DNA from: Micrococcales bacterium
GTDB lineage: Bacteria; Actinomycetota; Actinomycetes; S36-B12; UBA10799
DNA length: 18,875 bases
Reading direction: 5' to 3'
Assembly (NCBI GenBank): GCA_016703125.1
Contig: JADJCR010000016.1
Span: forward strand, 1-18,875
How positions within the stretch are numbered: position 1 is the first letter of the stretch; each line of letters begins with the position of its first letter. Below, one piece after another: positions 7,700-16,432 of the stretch. The position numbers and the translations under genes are program-made. The notes below the pieces were generated by a model. It had not been told where the DNA came from and searched no databases. It worked only from the letters and a program-made list of their open reading frames with translations.

Positions 7700-9634
7700 A
7701 TGGGCAAACCACGTTGGGTGGCGTCGCTTTCGGCGATGGCAGTCGCAGCAGCCTTACCGTACTGGGGGCCGCGGCGCCGGCCAGCGCGGTCGAGCGCCCG
7801 GACAGCCTGGGCAAGGACTTCTGGGTGGCGTTCCCCCAGAACCTCGGGGCCGGGGGGTTGTCGCTGTTCATCAGTTCGCCGACGGCCACGAGCGGCAACG
7901 TCTCGGTGCCGGGGCTGAGCTTTTCCGAGAACTTCAATGTCACCCCCGGTGCGGTCACCACGGTGGTCGTCCCCGACGGCGCACAGTTGGGCGACGGCTC
8001 TTCGGGCGACCCAGAGGACCGACGGTGCACGTGACCGCCGCCGACGAGGTAAGCGTGTACAGGCTGAATCGGGTGCAGGCCTCCACCGACGCTTTCATGG
8101 CCCTGCCGGTCGATGTGTTGACATCTGAGTACTTCGTGCTGGGCTGGCCGGCGCCGGGCGTCGCAGCAGGGGCTGAACTCGCAGTTCGCGGTGGTCGCGA
8201 CGCAGGACGGCACCGACGTGACGTACCCGCCGACCGCGGACCCCACCTCGGGAGTGATCGCGGGAGCTCCACCACCAAGACGCTGAACAATGGCGAGGCG
8301 TTGCCGGTGGAGTCCGTCGACCGGTGACCTGAGCGGGACGTCGGTCACGTCCACGAAACCGGTGGCGGTGTTCGGCGGCCACGAGTGCGCCAACGTGCCA
8401 ACAACAGCACCCTCGCCTGCGACTACCTGGTGGAGCAGATCCCGGGCACCGGACCTGAGGCAGTCGTTCCTCACCGTTCCGTTGAAGACCCGCCTGAACG
8501 GGGACACCTTCCGGTTCGTGGCCAAGGACGACAACACCAACGTGTCGGTCAACGGCGCGGTGGTGGCCACCCTGAACAAGGGGCAGGTGCACCAGCAGAG
8601 CATCGACGGGCAGTCCACAGTGACCGCGGACAAGCCGATCCTGATGGCCCAGTACTCCAATGGGACCACCTATGACGGCGTCCCGTGACCCGTTCATGAT
8701 GCTGACCACACCCACCGAGCAGTTCCTGTCCGACTACCCGTTCACCACCCCGGCCAGCGGGTTCCGCGCGAACTTCGTCAACGTGGTGGCACCGAACGAC
8801 GCGGTCGGCGACGTCAAACTCGACGGTTCAGCGGTCCCGGCCGGGGCGTTCACCCCGATCGGGTCCACCGGCTTCTCCGGGGCGCAGTTGGACCTGACTC
8901 TGGGCAGCCACACCATCGTCGGCCAGCCCTTGCGCATCTACGTCTACGGATTCGACCAGGCCGATTCGTACGGCTACCCGGGCGGGGCGGCGTACGCGGC
9001 GATCAACGACGCAGCGGGACTCACGCTCACGCCGGCCACTCAGAGCAAGACGATCAACACCCAGGCCTGTGTCACCACCACGGTGACCGACAAGAACGGC
9101 AAGGGCCTGCCCGGCATCCAGGTCAACCTGAAGGCAACCGGCGTCAACCCGCTGGACACCACTGTGCTGACAGACTCGGCGGGCAGCAACCAGTACTGCT
9201 ACAACAGCACCCCTACAGGCACCGACACCTTCACCGCGAGTTCCAACCCGCTCACCGCCAGCGCCACGGTGGCGTGGACCTCCGGGGCACCCCACCCGCC
9301 AGTGGTCAAGAAGAAACTGCCGATCAACGCCAAGGCATGGCCGCGTCGCCCGCCCGGTTGAAGAACGGCAAGGTCGTGCTGGTCAAAGAGCCTGAGCACC
9401 AACAAGAACGGCAAGACCACCGTTCGGGCGTTCTGCCGGCCGGCCAAGAGCAACGCGGCCGGTGAGGTGCGGTTCTGCGACGTGACCGTCAGCAAGAAGG
9501 GCAAGGTGACCGTCCGGTCCACCGGCTACGACACGCTGAAAGTCACCGTCAAGGTCCGCGCCACACCCAGGAAGGGCAAGAAGGACACCTGGAAGTCCAA
9601 CACCTGGACCCGCACCTGGAAGGTCCGCACCTGA
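7700..9634 (+). CDS. Secreted IgGFc-binding-like surface protein with Ig-like domain and Lys-rich C-terminal domain (frameshifted)
   Basis: A large exported, probably cell-surface protein. ATG 7700 follows GAGGAG (7687-7692). The signal peptide MGKPRWVASLSAMAVAAA, then TVLGAAAPASA before VERPD, suggests signal-peptidase cleavage near 7790. GKDFWVAFPQNLGAGGLSLF and ISSPTATSGNVSVPG open a domain resembling the bacterial version of the IgGFc-binding N-terminal domain, which continues through VHVTAADEVSVYRLN (about 8020-8065), VAVFGGHECANVP and YVYGFDQADSYGYPGG (about 8938-8985). CVTTTVTDKNGKGLPGIQV to TDTFTASSNP (about 9067-9250) is a Big_1/invasin-type Ig-like module. The tail (about 9295-9634) is Lys-rich: NKNGKTTVRAFCRP, FCDVTVSKKGKVTVRSTGYD and TWTRTWKVRT to TGA 9632-9634. 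About 645 codons; frame changes near 7755, 8020, 8170, 8290, 8400, 8690, 9340 and 9400. No LPXTG motif or C-terminal membrane helix. Confidence 0.75.
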
Positions 9635-9645
9635 CCTCCAGCACC

Positions 9646-9690
9646 ACGCAGTTGGGGCGCCCTCCACACCAGGGGGCGCCCCAACTGCGT
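9646..9690. terminator. Perfect 17-bp hairpin between convergent genes (bidirectional terminator)
   Basis: The left arm at 9646-9662 (ACGCAGTTGGGGCGCCC) is perfectly complementary to 9674-9690, with an 11-base loop at 9663-9673. It starts 11 bases after the secreted-protein stop (9634) and touches the stop codon of the convergent ATPase (9690-9692). Position and perfect symmetry make a shared terminator very likely, although there is no T-run. Confidence 0.85.
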
Positions 9691-12222
9691 CACCGGCCGC
9701 GGTGACTCCATGCCTTCCACAACCCATCCACGGTCCAGAGCAGCGGCGCGCTCGCGATGATGAGCGGCAGTACTGCCAGCGGTGGCCAGGCCTGCCCCAG
9801 CACGGTGGCCACGGGCGGGGCGACCAGACAGGCCACCCCGAAGGCCAGCGCCCCACGCACCGCCACCACCAGGAACCTGTTGCCGTGCCACCGCAGCCGC
9901 CAGGCTGACAACCGGGTGCTCCGGCAAGCGAATGCGTTGGCGCACTGCATGACCACCACCGTCAAGAAGGCCGCGCCCGAGGCGGCCAACAAAGCCCCAC
10001 CGGTGGGCCAGGCCGCACCGGGTCGCCATCCGCCGCGAACAAGGCAGCGACAAAGACGCCAAGCTCCGCAACGGCCTCGGTCGGACCCAGCACCCCGAAG
10101 GCCCGCACGGCCACGGTCCGGTCCAGCAACCCACCAGAGACCGGCGGCCTGCGCAGGACGCGCTTCGCCGGCTGCTCAGCCCCGAGGCCGATAGCCGGCA
10201 GGGTGTCCGTCCCCAGGTCCAGGGCCAGGATCTGCAGCACGCCCAGAGCGAGCGGGAAATGCGCGGCGGACAGCGCCCAGACTAGGAAGGGTGCGAGTTC
10301 GGCCACGTTGTCGGTCAGGTGGTAGGTCAGGAAGCGCCGGGCGTTCAGGAAGGTGCCCCGCCCCTGCCGGACGGCCGCCACGATCGTCGCGAAGTGGTCA
10401 TCGAGCAGGACGAGGTCGGCAGCCTCGCGAGCGACGTCCGTGCCGCCCTCCCCCATCGCCACGCCGATGTCGGCCTCCCGCAGTGCCGGAGCGTCGTTGA
10501 CACCGTCGCCGGTCATCGCTACGACATGACCCCGCGACTGCAGCGCACGGGCGATCCGCAACTTGTCCTCCGGTGAGACGCGAGCGAGCACGATGCCGTC
10601 GTGATCCACCAGCTCCCCGAGGGCGGCCTCGTCTGCGGGCAGGTCATCACCCTGCACGATCGGAGAATCCGGCAGCGCCAGCTCGATCTCCCGAGCGATC
10701 GCCCGCGCCGTCTTCGGGTGGTCGCCGGTGATCATGGCCAGGTGGATGCCGGCCTGACGGCACAACTTCACCGCGTCCACGACCCCGTGCCGGGGAGGGT
10801 CCTCGAAGGCCAGCAGGCCCAGCAACTGCATCGCACCGGCAGCGTCGTCGCGCTGCCCGACGCCCAGCACCCGCAAGCCACGGACCGCGTAACCGTGCAG
10901 CGCGTCCCCGGCCCCCTCCGGAACGACCGGGCAGGCGCCCATCACCGCCTCCGGGGCGCCCTTGCACACTGTGCGACCGGGCCTGCGGGAGGAACTCATG
11001 CGGCGCAGCGGATCGAAGGGCACGAACTCGACCTCTTCGCGGGTATCGGGTTCCGCCAGCCCCAGTCGGCGCAGCAGAGCGTCGATGGCCGCATCCATCG
11101 GGTCGCCGTGTGCCAGCCATTGGCCGTCGCGTTCCCGGATCCCCCCGCGCGAAGCCATGCGGGCCGCGGTGGCCACGTCCTGGACAGCGGCCAACCCCAC
11201 GGCCGGACAGTCGACACGCGCCACGGGCTCGTACCCTCACCGGCGACGACCGCCTCGCCGACCGGGGTCCACACCGCCACAACGTTCATCCGGTTCTCGG
11301 TGATGGTGCCGGTCTTGTCGCTGCAGATGACCGTGGTGGCGCCGAGGGTCTCGACGGACTCCAGTCGCCGCACGAGCGCCTTCTGCTCCGCCATCCGCTG
11401 GGCTCCGACCGCGAGCGAGAGGGTCACCGTCGGCAGCAGTCCTTCGGGGACCAGCGCCACCGTGACCCCGATGCCGAAGATGAACCCTTGCGCAGGCGGC
11501 ACGCCGAGCAGCAGCATCACGACGAAGAAGACCACCCCGACGCTGGCGGCGACCACGGCGATGGTTCGCACCAGGCGCCTGATGTCCGCCTCGAGCGGGG
11601 TGCGCGGACGGGCCTGGGACTGGGTGAGGCGCGCGATCTGAGCGAACCGGGTGCTGCCGCCGGTCGCAGCGACCACCGCCCTGCCCACGCCCTGCGACGA
11701 AGGTCCCGGCGTACAGGCCACCATCGGGTCCGATGGGCTCGGGGACGCTCTCCCCGTGAGGGTGGAGGTGTCCACCAACAAGCCGGTGGACTGCAGGCGG
11801 GTCATGTCCGCAGGGACCCGGTCCCCCTCGCCCAGCACCACGACATCGCCGGGCACCACAGCCGTGGCCTCGACGATCACCTCCACCCCGTCGCGCAGAA
11901 CCGTCACCTGGGCAGGCAGGAGTTCGCTCAGCCGGCCCGCCGCGCGTTCGGCCCGGTACTCCTGCACGAATGCGAACACACCGTTCACGATCACGACCAG
12001 CACGATGGCCAGGGCCAGTTGTGGAAGTCCGCCGACCACCGCGAGAGCGGCCGCGGCCCAGAGCATGATGGCGAAGAAGTGGCCGGACTGGCCCAGGAAC
12101 TGCCGCCAGAGCGGCACCGGTTGGACGTGCGGTATGGCATTGGGCCCGATCCGCGCCAGCGTCTCTGCGGCCTGCTCGGCGGCGGTCAGGCCGAGGTCGA
12201 CCCCGTTCCTGTCCGCATCCAC
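9690..12222 (-). CDS. Type II cation-transporting P-type ATPase (frameshifted)
   Basis: Membrane pump that moves a cation using ATP and a phospho-aspartate intermediate. GTG 12220-12222 opens a cation-ATPase N-terminal domain (GLTAAEQAAETLARIGPNAI). Spans FAIMLWAAAALAVVGG and LALAIVLVVIVNGVFAFVQE follow. The actuator TLTGESVPEPIG spans two frames near 11745-11770. Then come VALVPEGLLPTVTLSLAVGA, the M4 ion-site motif, ICSDKTGTITENRMNVVAVW (about 11270-11330) with the phosphorylated Asp, KGAPEAVM (about 10945-10970), MITGDHPKTARAIAREIELA, and VAMTGDGVNDAPALREADIG (about 10470-10530). Further helices end the protein at TGA 9690-9692. PEGLLPT resembles the Na,K/Ca-type P2 pumps rather than heavy-metal pumps (no CPC). 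The cation cannot be told from sequence. The roughly 844 codons are normal. Frame changes occur near 11750, 11700, 11235 and 9980. Confidence 0.9.
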
Positions 12223-12282
12223 CGCATCTCACCGCCCCGGGCGCCCTGCGCCTGCCACCCATTATCCGCCCGGCCGGAAGGT

Positions 12283-12346
12283 GGGAGTGATCCGGACAGC
12301 CGGGAGCGATCCAACCGGTCGCGCAACTCCGCCCCTCGCGCGACCG
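12283..12346. repeat. Intergenic palindromic repeat, copy C (right arm altered)
   Basis: GGGAG 12283-12287 and GGGAG 12302-12306 (offset 19) lead to the central ACCGGT 12314-12319. The right arm is degenerate: CTCCG at 12327-12331 is one base off the expected place, and no outer CTCCC is present. Instead CGGTCGCGC (12316-12324) pairs perfectly with GCGCGACCG (12338-12346) around a 13-base loop, so this copy can form a different 9-bp hairpin. The left 37 bases (12283-12319) align base for base with copy D without gaps. Confidence 0.65.
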
Positions 12347-12355
12347 ATCGGAGAA

Positions 12356-12622
12356 CTACCTTCCAAGGGGAAGGCGGGAGTGATACGTATGGGCGGGAGC
12401 GATCCAACCGGTCCCTTTCTCTCCCTGGTGTACGTTTCTCTCCCCGGTAGGCTTCCCGGCGGTCGGCCTGCTGACCGTCATCTGCACCCGGAACAACCTG
12501 TCCCCGATCGGCGTGGTGAAGACCGCCTCGATCCGGGTGTACCCCTGAGCGCGGGCCTGCTCGATGGCCGCCTGCCGGGCGTGGTCGACACTGTCGGCGG
12601 AGATCTCTATGGTGGTGATCAT
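12356..12622 (-). CDS. Small hypothetical protein
   Basis: ATG 12620-12622 gives MITTIEISADSVDHARQAAI, then EQARAQGYTRIEAVFTTPIG and DRLFRVQMTVSRP. This is a compact alpha/beta-looking sequence of about 55 residues that I do not recognise. The rest of the open frame, to 12356, is translated from intergenic palindrome copy D (GERNVHQGEKGTGWIAPAHT and on), so the natural stop may lie near 12440-12480 and be hidden by an indel. It sits upstream of the ATPase on the same strand, 130 bases away, and is divergent from the second secreted protein. No signal peptide or membrane span. Confidence 0.5.
   Translation of the reverse strand: MITTIEISADSVDHARQAAIEQARAQGYTRIEAVFTTPIGDRLFRVQMTVSRPTAGKPTGERNVHQGEKGTGWIAPAHTYHSRLPLGR
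12376..12444. repeat. Intergenic palindromic repeat, copy D (complete)
   Basis: Half-sites are GGGAG 12376-12380, GGGAG 12395-12399 (offset 19), CTCCC 12421-12425 (offset 26) and CTCCC 12440-12444 (offset 19). ACCGGT at 12407-12412 is the centre. The left arm holds GTGATACGTATGGGCGGGAG and the right arm TTTCTCTCCCTGGTGTACG. Each arm is thus related to the reverse complement of the other. The left arm, read on the minus strand, matches the right arm of copy B. Confidence 0.75.
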
Positions 12623-12761
12623 GGGTCCAGTGTGTGCGCTGGGCGACCGGATGTGCGTCGGCAACCGACGCGGGGCGGTCTGGCCTGGCAGTCCAGATTC
12701 ATCGGGTTTGCGATCGGGGCGCCATCAAAGCGCAAAGGGGCGTAGCCTTGGGCCGCACTTC

Positions 12762-12767
12762 GGAGGT
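12762..12767 (+). promoter_or_regulatory. Ribosome binding site of the second secreted protein
   Basis: GGAGGT lies five bases before ATG 12773 and selects that start, whose product begins with a clean signal peptide. A longer frame opening at 12634 lacks one. Confidence 0.7.
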
Positions 12768-12772
12768 GCCTC

Positions 12773-15275
12773 ATGGGGCGTGTCAGGTCCGTTGTTCTTG
12801 TTGCCGCGATGGCATTGATGTCAGGCTCGATCATCTCGAACCCCGCAGCGGGCGTCGAGAAGCGCCGGCAGACTCGAACGCCCATCCGCGCCCCGAGGTC
12901 AGTGCAGCAGTCGCGACACGTCTCCCCCCCTACGGGACCTCGTCAAGACCGCCGCAGCGGCCCCCGACACCCAGCCTCTGGACTCGGTCAGTAAACCGGT
13001 TCCAAACAAGCCGGTGCCGCAAGAGCGCATCGACGCGATGCTCGCCACCAACCCCGGCCCACCGGTCATTCCGGACCCCACTGGTCCAGGCGACGTCGAC
13101 ATGCCCGCCCTCGCAGGCAGCTTCGAAGGATCCAAGAACGCCGACAACACCTCGGGGGTCTACCGCCGGACACCGTTGGCGACGTGGGACCCAATCACTA
13201 CGTGCAGATGGTGAACCTGGTCTTCCAAATCTTCAACAAGTCCGGGACATCGCTGCTCGGCCCGTCGAACAGCAACGTGCTCTGGGCCGGCTTCGGCGGC
13301 GACTGTCAGACACAGAACTCTGGCGACCCGATCGTGCAGTACGACCAGTTCGCCGATCGATGGTTGATATCGCAGTTCGCCATCAACGGCAACTCCTACC
13401 GCGAATGTGTGGCTATCTCCCAGACACCCGACCCTACCGGGGCGTGGCACCGATACGCCTTCGCGTACAACGAACTCCCCGACTATCCGAAGTTCGGTGT
13501 CTGGCCCGACGGCTACTACGTGACCTACAACATGTTCCAGCTGATCTCACCACCCAACAACTACAACTTCACAGGCGCCAAGGTCTGCGCACTCGATAGG
13601 TCGGCCATGTTGGCGGGAGGCGCCGCCACGCAGCAATGCTTCGATCGGGCACAGGAGTGGGCCCTGCTTCCCTCGGATGCCGACGGCACAACGCCGCCGC
13701 CCGCCGGGTCGCCCAACTACGTGCTCGCGGAGCACTGGAGTGACCAGACCAAACTCACGATGTACAAGTTCGCGGTCGATTGGGCGACCCCCGCGAACAG
13801 CGCACTCATCGGACCCACACAAATCAATGTCAACGCTTTCGTCTGGGCCTGCCTGAACACCGGTTTCGCGCCGTGCGTTCCCCAGAGTTCGACCGGTCAG
13901 AAACTGGATTCACTGGGTAACCATCTGATGTATCGGCTCGCCTACCGCAACTTCGGGGATCACGAGTCGCTGGTGGCTAACCACTCGGTGAACATCACCA
14001 ACACCCAGACTGGTATTGGCTGGTACGAGATCCGCAGCCCGGGTGCCACCAACCCCGTCGTCCATCAACAGGGAACCACTGCCGATCCCAACGGCACCAC
14101 GTACCGATGGATGGGTTCGCTGGCTCAGGACAAGTTGGGCAACATGGCTTTGGGCTACAGCACCTCGAGCAGCACGACGTTCCCGGGGATCCGTTACGTC
14201 GGGCGGCTGTCCGGCGACCCGTTGAACACCATGCCGCAAGCGGAGTCGACGGTCATCGATGGCACCGGCGCCCAGACCGGCACCGCCGGCCGATGGGGCG
14301 ATTACTCCGCGATGCACACGGATCCGATCGACAACTGCACCTTCTGGTACACCAACGAGTACCTCGCCGCGACCGGGCCTACTCCATGGCGCACCCGGCT
14401 CGCGAACTTCAAATATCCGAACTGCACCGGTTCAGCCACGACTCCCGGAGCGCCGTCGGTAACAGCGGCCCCGAGTGATCAGAAGGTGGATGTGTCCTTC
14501 ACCAACGCGCCCAACGGCGACATGCCGGTGGTGAGTTACACCGTGACGGCCACACCCGGGGGCGCCACCTGCACCACGCGAGTGGGTGTCACCCCGAACC
14601 CGCTGGCCTGCAAGCTTCAGCGGGTTGACCAACGGGCAGCCGTACTCGTTCAGCGTCGTCGCGAAGAACGGGCTCGGCGATGGGACCGCGGGCGTGGCGA
14701 ACGCGACGCCTAGGACACTGCCAGGGCACCCCAATCCGCTTCGGCCGCGCCAGGCAACACCGATGCCTCAGTGACCTGGTCCCCGCCTGCCAGCGACGGC
14801 GGCGCGGCCATCTCCAAGTACACGGTGACCGCCTCACCGGGCGGTGCGACGTGCGCCACCGGGGGTACGGGCTGCACGGTGCCCGGGCTGACCAACGGTC
14901 AGGCCTACACCTTCACAGTGGTCGCCACGAACGCCGCTGGCGACGGTCCGCCGAGCGCGGCGACCGCCTGAGTCACCCCGCAGAGCGCCGCCCAGACGGC
15001 CACGGTGAAGACGGGCCAAGAAGATCAAGCCCAAGGGCAAGACCGTGCTGCTGAAGAAGGCGGTGACGACCAACGCCAATCAGAAGGCGAAGGCCAAGGT
15101 GACGGTGAAGCCGAAGGGCAAGAAGTACGCCAAGGTCACGATCTCCAAGAAGGGAAGGTGACGATCCAGACGAAGGGCAAGAAGAAGTTGAAGGTGACCC
15201 TGAAGGCTGACCGCGCCGGCCACGGCACAGTACAACGCGTACTCCTTCACCAAGAAGTGGAAGGTCAAGAAGTAG
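12773..15275 (+). CDS. Secreted protein with two fibronectin III domains and Lys-rich C-terminal domain (frameshifted)
   Basis: A large exported protein of unknown function. The signal peptide MGRVRSVVLVAAMALMSGSI, then ISNPAAG, starts at ATG 12773. After a Pro-rich linker (to about 13160), a long domain begins at DTVGDVGPNHYVQMVNLVFQ (about 13175-13230). It includes DPIVQYDQFADRWLISQF, FGVWPDGYYVTYNMFQ, GDHESLVANHSVNITN and GRWGDYSAMHTDPIDNCTFW, and runs to about 14430. Repeated W/Y/G-containing strands suggest a beta-propeller-like fold, though this is only an impression. Two fibronectin III modules follow: PGAPSVTAAPSDQKVDVSF to GLGDGTAGV (about 14445-14710) and DASVTWSPPASDGGAAISKY to ATNAAGDGPPSAATA (about 14760-14968). 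The Lys-rich tail (about 14990-15275) ends SFTKKWKVKK at TAG 15273-15275. About 834 codons; frame changes near 12870, 12930, 13170, 14610, 14715, 14970, 15015, 15152 and 15210. The tail resembles that of the secreted protein at 7700. Confidence 0.75.
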
Positions 15276-15359
15276 CGGGCTACCCCGAACGGGCACCCTA
15301 ACCACACACGGCGATTCTGCCGATGCGGTCTATGTGGGACACGTCTGCTCGCGCATGCC

Positions 15360-16432
15360 ATGGATACGGCCATGACCGCCGTCGCCGAGCGGGCAGTCGC
15401 GTCGCCTGCATTCGACCGGCGGCCGCGAGTGGCCATGAAGTGGAAGTTGCTCGGTGCGTTCGCGGGGGCGTTCAGCATCGTCTTCGGGTTCATCGCGGTG
15501 TGGGTCATCCACGACGCGGGGACCAAGGCCCGGACCGGCTCGTGACCGAAATTTGAACAACACGGCGGTGGGTGCGGCTCGCTCGCTGGACGCAGACCAG
15601 TTCGCTGATTTGCTGGCCACGGTCCCAGCGGTACCCGACCCGTCGAATCCAGCCGGGCTCGGGTACCCCGACAGTCAGGCGTACGTCGATCTGGCACGAC
15701 AACTGTTCTCGGTCAAGGACATCGTCCCGGAAGCCAACCCGTACACGTACTACCTGAACCCCGAGGATGGCGAGTTGTACTTCGCGGTCTCGTCGGGCTA
15801 CTTCTACACCCCGCAGTTCGGGGTGATGTACAAGGAACCGGTGGCCAACGTCGCGGACCAGCAGACGTACCAGCGAATGGCCGAGGGCCTGACGAACACC
15901 ACCGATGAACCGCCCTACACCGATGCGTACGGCTCGTAGTGTCCGTGTACAGCCCGATCCTCGACTCGGACGGCAAGGTCGTGGGGCGATCGGGATCGAC
16001 TACTCCTGGCGTACGTCGCCACCGTTCAGAAGGACGTCCAGCGCAACATGTTCGTGGTGCTCGGCGGACGGCGTCCACTGCTCCTGCTCGTCCTGATCCT
16101 GTCGAGCACCTTGGTGCGCCCGCTGGCCAGACTGACCGCCGCCACGCGCCGGATCGCGGACGGCGAGTACGACCTCGACGTGCGGTCGCTGGTGAAGTCC
16201 CGCTTCCCCGACGAGATGTACGAACTCGGCCAGTCGTTCACGGTGATGGCCGAGAAGGTGGCGGCCCGTGAACGGCACCTGACCAAAGAGGTGCAACGCC
16301 TGCGGGTGGAGATCGACCAGAGCAAACGGGACGAGGCGGTCCGCGAGATCACCAGCACGGACTTCTTCGAGGATCTCAGCGGCAAAGCCGACCGTTCGCG
16401 GGCGGCGTTGCGCAGGGAAGGAGCACCTGTGA
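15360..16432 (+). CDS. Membrane sensor: extracytoplasmic domain plus HAMP, no output domain (frameshifted)
   Basis: Probable signal-sensing membrane protein. ATG 15360 or 15372 gives a short cytoplasmic stretch. The first helix, KWKLLGAFAGAFSIVFGFIA, continues VWVIHDAG (about 15438-15520). The extracytoplasmic part runs from ARSLDADQFADLLATVPAVP through PYTYYLNPEDGELYFAVSSG, then YSPILDSDGKVVG and AIGIDYS (about 15940-16005). It resembles a Cache/PAS-like ligand-binding fold. The second helix, LLLLVLILSSTLV, leads into the HAMP domain RPLARLTAATRRIADGEYDL (about 16117-16180). A coiled coil follows (VQRLRVEIDQSKRDEAVREI), then TSTDFFEDLSGKA. No kinase, cyclase or GGDEF domain follows; in the frame that closes the gene the stop is TGA 16430-16432. 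It may act through a partner. The next gene starts at GTG 16429, inside this stop (GTGA), so the two are translationally coupled. Length about 357 codons. Confidence 0.7.
16418..16423 (+). promoter_or_regulatory. Ribosome binding site at the GTGA stop-start overlap
   Basis: AAGGAG sits five bases before GTG 16429, inside the end of the HAMP gene. Together with the GTGA overlap it supports translational coupling and fixes a GTG start for the downstream gene. Confidence 0.6.

Noticed and set aside
6969..8327. Plus-strand open frame of 452 codons crossing the intergenic region
   Set aside because: It runs through palindrome repeats and across the ribosome site and start at 7700. Only about 8020-8165 of it is real protein sequence, being one frame of the secreted protein.
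7700..9634. LPXTG sortase-anchored or true IgG-binding protein
   Set aside because: No LPXTG motif, hydrophobic C-terminal helix or Arg-rich stop is present. The IgGFc-like domain name alone does not show antibody binding in an apparently environmental actinomycete.
10601..11641. Open frame of 346 codons on the plus strand (and an overlapping one of 446 codons at 11110-12450)
   Set aside because: These lie antisense to the P-type ATPase, whose motifs read cleanly on the minus strand. The plus-strand translations are low-complexity, His/Arg/Pro-rich shadows of high-GC coding sequence.
7012..12444. Insertion sequence or composite transposon
   Set aside because: No transposase or integrase sequence lies between the inverted palindromes, and no target-site duplication could be identified.
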